Positions 32,269 through 37,835 of a stretch of DNA of 37,835 nucleotides are shown piece by piece (positions within the stretch are counted from its first letter, which is position 1; each line of letters opens with the position of its first letter). The notes below the pieces were generated by a model. It was not told the origin of the DNA, searched no databases, and saw only the letters and a list, made by a program, of their open reading frames with translations. The stretch is from Gammaproteobacteria bacterium (GTDB lineage: Bacteria; Pseudomonadota; Gammaproteobacteria; GCA-001735895): the NCBI GenBank assembly GCA_022340305.1, contig JAJDOF010000151.1, positions 1 to 37,835 of the forward strand, in the 5' to 3' direction. The translations under genes were made by a program, and so were the position numbers.

Positions 32269-33066
32269 ATGGATAACCTGCAAATTGTAATCCTGGCCAT
32301 CGTACAGGGATTGACTGAATTTCTGCCGATTTCAAGTTCGGCGCACCTGGTGTTACTGCCGCAGGTACTGAACTGGCCCGAACACGGACTGGTATTTGAT
32401 GTTGCGGTGCATTTTGGTTCGCTGCTGGCGGTCCTCTATTATTTTCGCCACGAAGTTCTGCGTATGCTCTGTGCCTGGGCCTCCTCACTGGCCGGTGGCG
32501 AGGCAAACCAGGACAGTTTACTGGCCTGGTGGGTCATCATTGGTACCTTGCCGGCAGTTGCCGTGGGCTTCCTGTTTCAGCACAGCATCGAAGGCAATCT
32601 GCGCGCCCCCTGGATCGTTGCCAGCGCTTCGATATTTTTCGGTATCTTGCTGTGGGTGGTCGATCGCAAAGCAATCCGCCAGCGCGATGAATTCGAGCTG
32701 ACACTGAAAGACGTGTTGATGATCGGCTGCTGCCAGGTGTTATCACTCATTCCAGGCACTTCTCGCTCCGGTATTACGATCACCATGGCCCTGTTTCTGG
32801 GTTTGACGCGCAAGGCAGCGGCACGCTTTTCATTTTTGCTGGCCATGCCGATAATCTTTGCCAGTGGCGTATTGCAGACGGTACGCATGGTCACCGAAGT
32901 CAATCCAATCGGTTGGGGCGAACTGGCGCTCGGTATCCTGTTGTCGGCGGCAAGCGCCGGGCTTTGCATCCATTACTTTTTGCGACTGGTCGAGCGCACC
33001 GGCATGTTGCCGTATGTGATTTACCGGGTGTTGCTTGGCATTTTGATTTTGCTGTTGCTCTACTGA
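32269..33066 (+). CDS. uppP: Undecaprenyl-diphosphatase UppP (BacA)
   Basis: An inner-membrane phosphatase that recycles the C55 lipid carrier of cell-wall synthesis and gives bacitracin resistance when overproduced. The 265-residue product has the hallmark QGLTEFLPISSSAHLVL near the N-terminus and the second active-site segment LIPGTSRSGITITMALFLGLTR, with about eight helices. It follows the MidA gene after 8 bp without a strong ribosome site. Confidence 0.97.
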   Translation: MDNLQIVILAIVQGLTEFLPISSSAHLVLLPQVLNWPEHGLVFDVAVHFGSLLAVLYYFRHEVLRMLCAWASSLAGGEANQDSLLAWWVIIGTLPAVAVGFLFQHSIEGNLRAPWIVASASIFFGILLWVVDRKAIRQRDEFELTLKDVLMIGCCQVLSLIPGTSRSGITITMALFLGLTRKAAARFSFLLAMPIIFASGVLQTVRMVTEVNPIGWGELALGILLSAASAGLCIHYFLRLVERTGMLPYVIYRVLLGILILLLLY

Positions 33067-33096
33067 TTGCTGCGCCGAATGACGATGCAACCCCTG

Positions 33097-33155
33097 GCCC
33101 GCATAGCTCAGCGATTTACCGTGCCCGCAACAGGAAGTCGGTGAGCTATGCGGGC
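33097..33155. repeat. 14-bp perfect inverted repeat with a competing third copy
   Basis: GCCCGCATAGCTCA (33097-33110) and TGAGCTATGCGGGC (33142-33155) pair perfectly across 31 nt. The first seven bases of the left arm, GCCCGCA, occur again at 33123-33129, so two alternative stems with the right arm are possible. There is no T-run. The left arm reads like the start of a tRNA gene (acceptor plus TAGCTCAG), but the unit is too short for one. Confidence 0.65.
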
Positions 33156-33165
33156 TCACGATTCG

Positions 33166-33549
33166 ATGCAGCAGTTACAGCTAATCTGGCTTTGGTCTGC
33201 AATCGGTGCCGGGATGCTGGTGACGGTGGCTATTGTTTCGCTAATACCGTTACCCGACATCGGCGTCAATGACAAGGTATCGCATCTGCTGACCTACTTT
33301 CTGCTGGCTGGCTGGTTTGGCCTGTTGGCGGATAATCGTATCTTGCTCTGCTGGATCGTTGTGGGGCTTATCGCCTATGGCATGATCATTGAATGGCTGC
33401 AGGGGCAAACCGGTTATCGGTATGCCGAATGGGGTGATGTAATCGCCAATAGCCTGGGCTGCTTTGCTGGGGCCACGCTCTATTTTACGCCGCTACGACG
33501 GCTATTGCGCTACGTCGATGCGATGCTGGTATCAAGCTTACGGCGCTGA
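33166..33549 (+). CDS. VanZ-like small membrane protein
   Basis: A 127-residue protein with four hydrophobic helices. The segments NDKVSHLLTYFLLAGWFGLL and IIEWLQGQTGYRYAEWGDVIANSLG match the VanZ-like family (HxxxY, EWxQ, R.....D..AN). Family function is unclear; VanZ itself gives teicoplanin resistance. ATG 33166 is preferred because the in-frame ATG 33148 lies inside the right arm of an inverted repeat. Its end overlaps the end of cca on the other strand by 12 bp. Confidence 0.85.
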   Translation: MQQLQLIWLWSAIGAGMLVTVAIVSLIPLPDIGVNDKVSHLLTYFLLAGWFGLLADNRILLCWIVVGLIAYGMIIEWLQGQTGYRYAEWGDVIANSLGCFAGATLYFTPLRRLLRYVDAMLVSSLRR

Positions 33550-34764
33550 ACGCTTTTCACGCTCGATCAACTGCAACCGCGCCTCGCGGATCGCGGCGCC
33601 CATGGCCGGGCCACTGAGTTCGCGTTGCCGGATCTCGCTGATGTCCATCTGCGCCAGCTTGATGCTCAAATCGGTGAGGTAGGCAGCCTGCGGATAGCTA
33701 TCGTTCTGGCAACCGCCACGCCCGCGAACGTCGGCGCGACAGGCTTCCAGCATCTTCGCGAAACGCTGGGGTTTGCGCAGGCTGTCCGCGCGGGTAAACA
33801 GTTTCAACAGGGTGGATGCTTTCAATTCATAACAGCGATGCGCCAGCAAATGCAATTCGGTGGTGATCAGGGCAAGCTCAGTGTGTGCGCGTGGAACTCG
33901 CCAGCGCTTGCAAAAAGCCTTGACCGGTTTCATGCCGCGGGCCTCGTGGCCGTGGTGACTGGGGAGAACGTCGACAGGCGTGCTGGCCTTGCCGAGATCG
34001 TGCATCAGCACGGCAAAACGGGTTTCGTTGTCATGTTCGAGCGCAGCGCTCGCCTGCAAGGCCATCATCACGTGTACGCCGGTATCAATTTCAGGGTGGT
34101 ATTTCGCGTTTTGCGGCACCCCGAAGAGGAGGTCAATCTCGGGAAACAAGCGCGACAGCACGCTGCAATCCCTGAGGCTGGTAAAAAAAACGGCGGGGTC
34201 GTTTTCGTCCAGTGCACGCGATAGTTCCGACCAGACACGTTCGGCGACCAGTGTTTCGAGCTCACCAGACTCGCCTATCTGACGGATCAGTTCGCGCGTC
34301 TCGTCGGCAATATTAAAGCCGAGGTGATGGAAGCGAGCGGCGAAGCGGGCAACGCGCAACACGCGTACCGGGTCTTCCACAAAAGCATCGGAGACGTGGC
34401 GCAGGCAGCGCGCTGCGATGTCCTTGCGACCGCCATAAGGATCGATGACGTTGCCCTGCTCATCTTCTGCTATGGCATTGATGGTTAAATCACGACGCAA
34501 CAGGTCCTGTTCGATGGTGATGGTTGGGTCTGTGCTGATTTCAAAGCCACGATAACCGGGGCCTGATTTGCGTTCGCTACGCGCCAGCGCGTATTCCTCG
34601 TGGGTATCGGGATGCAGAAACACTGGAAAATCGCGGCCGATGGGCTTGTAGCCGGCGGCGAGCATTTTTGCTGGGGTCGCGCCGGTGACAACCCAGTCGA
34701 TATCGTTTACTGCTAGCCCGAGTAGGTGGTCGCGTACGCAACCGCCGACACGGTAGTAATTCAC
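33538..34764 (-). CDS. cca: Multifunctional CCA tRNA nucleotidyltransferase
   Basis: This enzyme builds or repairs the 3' CCA end of tRNAs without a template and, in the gammaproteobacterial form, has an HD phosphohydrolase domain. The 408-residue product shows YYRVGGCVRDHLLGL, the catalytic NDIDWVV (DxD), RRDLTINAIAEDE, EDPVRVLRVARFAARF and, in the HD domain, LMHDLGKA. The last gene of the rhlB operon, overlapping its upstream neighbour by 4 bp. Confidence 0.97.
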   Translation of the reverse strand: MNYYRVGGCVRDHLLGLAVNDIDWVVTGATPAKMLAAGYKPIGRDFPVFLHPDTHEEYALARSERKSGPGYRGFEISTDPTITIEQDLLRRDLTINAIAEDEQGNVIDPYGGRKDIAARCLRHVSDAFVEDPVRVLRVARFAARFHHLGFNIADETRELIRQIGESGELETLVAERVWSELSRALDENDPAVFFTSLRDCSVLSRLFPEIDLLFGVPQNAKYHPEIDTGVHVMMALQASAALEHDNETRFAVLMHDLGKASTPVDVLPSHHGHEARGMKPVKAFCKRWRVPRAHTELALITTELHLLAHRCYELKASTLLKLFTRADSLRKPQRFAKMLEACRADVRGRGGCQNDSYPQAAYLTDLSIKLAQMDISEIRQRELSGPAMGAAIREARLQLIEREKRSAP

Positions 34765-35729
34765 GAAGGAGCCTCCGGGATTTTATCTTGTACGTAATCC
34801 TTGCGGAAGCGGTCGTAGTCACGTTTGTTGCCAGACATCGCCGCCAGACCCTCGAGGTATTGACGCAGGCTGGTTTCACAGCTGCCGCCGTCCGGGCAGA
34901 TGTTATCGGTCTGCAGTGAGCGGTAATTATCCATGGTAAACAACTTGCCCGGCAGGTTCTGCAGTACAACGGCCTGCAGGCGCGACATTCCCTTGCCCAG
35001 CGGCATAATCCGTACCGGCAGCCGCAAAGTGGTGATAATCAGTTCGAGTATTTGTCGCAGGGTGAATACTTCGGGTCCACAGACCGTGAAACGTCGCCCA
35101 TAACTGCCGCGGTCATCGATGCTGTCGGCTATTTTTGCGACCAGGTCACCGACGTAAACCGGCGCCAGCTTGCTATCGGCGCAGGCGAGCGGGAAAAAAC
35201 CGATGTACCAGCTCAGGATGCCGGCAAAGCGATTGATGAATTCGTCGTTCTTGCCGAATACTACCGAGGGCTGGAAGCTGGTGACTTTAAGTCCACGCTG
35301 GCCGAAGGTGTGCAGCAGGTTTTCGCCTTCTCCCTTGGAGCGCAAATACAGGCTGCTACCCGATGCCTGGTCTGCGCCCAGGGCGCTGACGTGCAGCAGG
35401 CGCCTGATACCGCATGCGCTACAGGCTTCGACCACCGCCTTGATGAAGTCGACGTGGCAACGACGAAAATCCCCTTTACGCCTCTCGTTTAATATACCGA
35501 CCAGATTTATGACTGCCTGTTGATCCTGGCACAGCGATTTCAGCTCGGCTGGATCGGTGATATTGGCTTCGAGCAAGCGGATATTGGGATGCACCAGCAG
35601 TTCGCGGTGCCGGTGCGGTCGTCGGCAGGGCACGCTGACTTGCCAGCCGCGATTGGCCAGCGTAAATGCGAGGTGCGTGCCGATAAACCCGCTCCCCCCG
35701 AGTAGTAGCAAATTTCGTGGTTCGTTCAT
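34761..35729 (-). CDS. NAD(P)-binding extended-SDR protein (complex I NDUFA9-like)
   Basis: A 322-residue protein with the nucleotide-binding motif LLLGGSGFIGTHLAF, ADxTD-type LLEANITDP, INLVGIL, HVSALGAD and the YLRSKGEGE (YxxxK-like) motif, followed by TSFQPSVVFG. This is the atypical extended-SDR group related to complex I subunit NDUFA9, often annotated as a ubiquinone-related or NAD-dependent epimerase-like protein. The bacterial role is unknown. It overlaps rhlB and cca by 4 bp on either side. Confidence 0.9.
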   Translation of the reverse strand: MNEPRNLLLLGGSGFIGTHLAFTLANRGWQVSVPCRRPHRHRELLVHPNIRLLEANITDPAELKSLCQDQQAVINLVGILNERRKGDFRRCHVDFIKAVVEACSACGIRRLLHVSALGADQASGSSLYLRSKGEGENLLHTFGQRGLKVTSFQPSVVFGKNDEFINRFAGILSWYIGFFPLACADSKLAPVYVGDLVAKIADSIDDRGSYGRRFTVCGPEVFTLRQILELIITTLRLPVRIMPLGKGMSRLQAVVLQNLPGKLFTMDNYRSLQTDNICPDGGSCETSLRQYLEGLAAMSGNKRDYDRFRKDYVQDKIPEAPS

Positions 35730-37045
35730 ACCGCTTTCTTACCGCTGTGATGGCGACGAGGCGACGATCCGCGGTTGTTTCCGGGCCCATTGCCGGGCCG
35801 TGACGAGCGATTACCGCCCCCGGGTTTGCCAGCGGGCTTGATCCGCCCTTCTTTCATTTTCACCGGGGGTTTGGGCTTTATCAATAAATCGTTACTGATG
35901 GAAATGGTCGGAATGGAACGTCGAGTATAGGTTTCAATGTCGATCAGGTTCATCGCGTAATCTTCGCAGGCGAAGCTGATTGCTGCGCCTGATTTGCCGG
36001 CGCGCGCAGTGCGCCCGATGCGATGCACGTAATCTTCGCCGAGCTCGGGAAGATCGTAGTTGAAGACGTGGGTGACGTCAGGAATATGCAGCCCGCGTGA
36101 GGCGACGTCGGTGGCGACCAGGATCGAATATTCACCATCGTGAAATCGCTTCAACAGCGATTCGCGTTTGTTTTGATGGATATCGCCGGAAATGATCGCC
36201 GCCGACAGGCCATTGCCCTGCAGAAAGCCCCAGATGCGGATAGTCGCATGCTTGGTGTTGGCGAAAATGATGCAACGTTGCGGTTGCAAGGTTTTAATCA
36301 GGCCGAGGAGCAGCGGTATTTTTTCATGGTTGGCCGGATGGTAAACGCTTTGCTCGATACGATCGACGGCGGGTGAATCCGCGTTGATTTTGACCAGTTG
36401 AGCCTCGTTCATGTGCTCATAGGCCAGCTCCATGACTTTTTGTGCCATGGTTGCCGAAAACAGCATATTGAGCCGTTGGTCGGGTGGCGGCAGGCGCCGC
36501 AACATGTAGCGTACGTCGGCGATAAATCCCATATCAAACATGCGATCCGCCTCATCCAGCACCATGGCTTCGATGGATTTGAGGTTATACAGATTCTGTT
36601 TGAAGAAATCGATGATACGACCCGGAGTACCGATCAGGATATCGACGGGTTCATCGAACTGGCGTTTCTGCTGCTCATAGGCCTTGCCACCGTAGCAGAT
36701 CGCGAGTTTGAGCGGCATCTCGGCCAGCAGGGCTACGGCATCCTTGTGTATTTGTATCGCCAGTTCCCGCGTCGGCGCCATGATCAATACCCGTGGCTTC
36801 CCGGGAGCCGTTTGCGGCTTGTCTGAATGCAATATTCGCTGAGCACAGGCCAGCAGGAAGGCCAGAGTCTTGCCGGTACCGGTCTGTGCCTGCCCGGATA
36901 CATCTTTACCAGACAGTAGCATTGGCAGGGTCTGGGCCTGAATGGGAGTGCAAAAATGGAACTCATGTTTGTCCAGCGCACTCAGCAAACGCGGGTCGAG
37001 CTCCAGTGAGCTGAAGCGTTGCTCGGTTAAATGTTGTTGGCCCAT
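35726..37045 (-). CDS. rhlB: ATP-dependent RNA helicase RhlB
   Basis: A DEAD-box RNA helicase, partner of RNase E in the degradosome. The 439-residue product has Q-motif region FHFCTPIQAQTLP, Walker A AQTGTGKT, PTRELAIQI, GTPGRIIDF, LDEADRMFDMGF, SATMAQKV, and late motifs VATDVASRGLHIP and HRIGRTARAGKSG. A Lys/Gly/Arg-rich disordered tail (KPPVKMKEGRIKPAG to the end) suits RNA binding. It is divergent from trxA and rho, the usual gammaproteobacterial order. Confidence 0.95.
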   Translation of the reverse strand: MGQQHLTEQRFSSLELDPRLLSALDKHEFHFCTPIQAQTLPMLLSGKDVSGQAQTGTGKTLAFLLACAQRILHSDKPQTAPGKPRVLIMAPTRELAIQIHKDAVALLAEMPLKLAICYGGKAYEQQKRQFDEPVDILIGTPGRIIDFFKQNLYNLKSIEAMVLDEADRMFDMGFIADVRYMLRRLPPPDQRLNMLFSATMAQKVMELAYEHMNEAQLVKINADSPAVDRIEQSVYHPANHEKIPLLLGLIKTLQPQRCIIFANTKHATIRIWGFLQGNGLSAAIISGDIHQNKRESLLKRFHDGEYSILVATDVASRGLHIPDVTHVFNYDLPELGEDYVHRIGRTARAGKSGAAISFACEDYAMNLIDIETYTRRSIPTISISNDLLIKPKPPVKMKEGRIKPAGKPGGGNRSSRPGNGPGNNRGSSPRRHHSGKKAV

Positions 37046-37198
37046 ACTAGTGGATATTCTCTCAGGTTAGGTATTGTAGCCGGCTATGGTAACAAATTGC
37101 ATGAAATGCTGCGCTGCCATTTGAAAAAGCGAATTTCGGGCCCCATCTGCAATAACTGGGAGGGTCAACCGGGGCAGGTATCTGCCAACCCACAATGA

Positions 37199-37227
37199 TT
37201 GACAGTTAAAACTGATCCGACTAAATT
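37199..37227 (+). promoter_or_regulatory. Predicted sigma70 promoter of trxA
   Basis: A perfect TTGACA (37199-37204), a 17-bp spacer and TAAATT (37222-37227). The start point would be about 33 nt before the trxA GTG. It is the best -35 seen in the window. Confidence 0.65.
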
Positions 37228-37266
37228 GTCAGTCTACCTGATCAAGCCATGGGGCTGGAGACACGA

Positions 37267-37593
37267 GTGAGTGACAAAATAGTATACCTTTCAGACGAGA
37301 GTTTCGAAACGGATGTTCTGCAATCAGATAATCCTGTACTCGTCGACTACTGGGCTGAATGGTGCGGGCCCTGCAAGATGATTGCACCGATACTCGAAGA
37401 AATCGCGGATGAGTATGATGGCCGACTCACGGTGGCCAAGTTGAATATCGATGATAATTCAAGCACTCCACCGAAATATGGAATTCGTGGGATTCCGACA
37501 CTCATGCTGTTCAAGGACGGCGCGGTCGAAGCGACCAAGGTCGGTGCATTATCCAAATCCCAGCTGACAGCGTTTCTGGACAGCAATATCTAG
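37267..37593 (+). CDS. trxA: Thioredoxin TrxA
   Basis: Thioredoxin is the general cytoplasmic disulfide reductant. From GTG 37267 the product is 108 residues, starting [14 protein letters not shown], which lines up exactly with E. coli MSDKIIHLTDDSF. GGAG eight bases upstream supports this start; the ATG at 37249 would add six residues. The active site is [13 protein letters not shown] (CGPC), followed by VAKLNIDDN, the cis-proline [11 protein letters not shown] and [10 protein letters not shown]. It lies between divergent rhlB and co-directional rho. Confidence 0.97.
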   Translation: MSDKIVYLSDESFETDVLQSDNPVLVDYWAEWCGPCKMIAPILEEIADEYDGRLTVAKLNIDDNSSTPPKYGIRGIPTLMLFKDGAVEATKVGALSKSQLTAFLDSNI

Positions 37594-37646
37594 CCGCCAA
37601 AATCCCGGTCGCAGGCAGGATTCAGCCTTCCGGAACGGAATCGAAA

Positions 37647-37674
37647 AGGGTCGTTGATTGAGGTAGACGACCCT
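37647..37674 (+). other. Hairpin between trxA and rho
   Basis: AGGGTCGT (37647-37654) and ACGACCCT (37667-37674) form a perfect 8-bp stem with a 12-nt loop. No T-run follows, so it is more likely an RNA-stability or leader element than a simple terminator. Confidence 0.5.
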
Positions 37675-37700
37675 GAATTACTGTGCTAACCTCAACTAAG

Positions 37701-37815
37701 TCGTCGCCGTTTTCCTCGGCACTCCTGAACAAAAAAACCAAGTAACGTTCCCAACACAACACCCGTAGGCCGTTTTTACGTCTAAATTCCGCAACCTGCC
37801 ACAGTACCCTCCAAT
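37701..37815 (+). promoter_or_regulatory. C-rich, G-poor rho leader (rut-like)
   Basis: By rough hand count the stretch has about 40 C and about 16 G in 115 bases, with segments such as TTCCCAACACAACACCC. Long C-rich, G-poor, unstructured RNA is what Rho binds. In E. coli rho is autoregulated by Rho-dependent termination in its leader, so a similar loop is likely here. Confidence 0.45.
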
Positions 37816-37835
37816 ATGAATCTTAACGAGCTGAA
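37816..37835 (+). CDS. rho: Transcription termination factor Rho (first codons only)
   Basis: The window ends six codons and two bases into a frame reading MNLNEL, then an AA-start codon (Lys or Asn). E. coli Rho begins MNLTELK. The trxA-rho order is conserved in gammaproteobacteria, which supports the call. No clear ribosome site is visible. Confidence 0.75.

Noticed and set aside
33097..33172. tRNA gene beginning GCCCGCATAGCTCAG
   Set aside because: The matching acceptor arm lies only 59 bases away, there is no anticodon or T-arm, and the symmetry is a simple inverted repeat.

Overview
The window is a gene-dense stretch of core chromosome from a gammaproteobacterium. This rests on the gene content and order (rpsU/tsaD/plsY; ftsY-ftsE-ftsX near rpoH; rhlB/trxA/rho; uppP, cca) and on close protein resemblance to well-known gammaproteobacterial families, such as TrxA, RpoH with its RpoH box, FtsEXY and SlyD. 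An aerobic, probably marine or uncultured lineage is plausible because of the caa3-type cytochrome oxidase and the unusual neighbourhoods, but genus or order cannot be read from the sequence alone. I saw no mobile element, CRISPR array, rRNA or tRNA gene, or phage gene.

Layout. 1-2.0 kb: the 5' part of rpsU (minus), tsaD (plus) and plsY (minus). 2.2-11.0 kb: a bioC-like methyltransferase, then a rearranged cytochrome c oxidase region: DUF2909 (minus), SURF1, a Sco-like membrane thioredoxin-fold protein, cyoE/ctaB, DUF2970 (minus), DUF2244, then coxB-coxA-small membrane ORF-ctaG-coxC, closed by a strong terminator. 11.0-18.3 kb: a PAS-GGDEF-EAL protein, rpoH, slyD, a double-receiver response regulator, and ftsX-ftsE-ftsY. 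18.4-19.8 kb: rsmD, coaD and a 2[4Fe-4S] ferredoxin (plus). 19.8-27.3 kb, all minus: gamma-glutamyltransferase, class II aldolase-like protein, mutM, and a four-gene Gld-type ABC exporter operon (ATPase, permease, GldG-like, DUF4340). 27.4-30.9 kb: rpmB-rpmG (minus), folB-folK (plus), hisC and a FolM-like pteridine reductase (minus). 31-33.5 kb: a MidA-like methyltransferase, uppP and a VanZ-like protein (plus). 33.5-37.8 kb: the minus-strand operon rhlB - NAD(P)-binding protein - cca, then divergent trxA and the first codons of rho.

How the parts work together. The cox block supplies structural subunits (CoxA/B/C), CuB insertion (CtaG), heme O synthesis (CyoE) and assembly (SURF1). No heme A synthase (ctaA/COX15) or classical Sco gene lies where related clusters usually carry them. 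FtsE/FtsX/FtsY form the cell-division and membrane-targeting block. FolB, FolK and a FolM-like reductase form a pterin/folate group.

No new multi-gene system stands out. The most interesting signals are regulatory or small: a CIRCE-like inverted repeat directly upstream of rpoH (HrcA control of the heat-shock sigma factor), a perfect 22-bp palindrome between rpmB and folB, a palindrome overlapping the -35 of the cyoE promoter, a 14-bp perfect inverted repeat with a competing third copy between uppP and the VanZ gene, and small ORFs between coxA and ctaG and upstream of the MidA gene.
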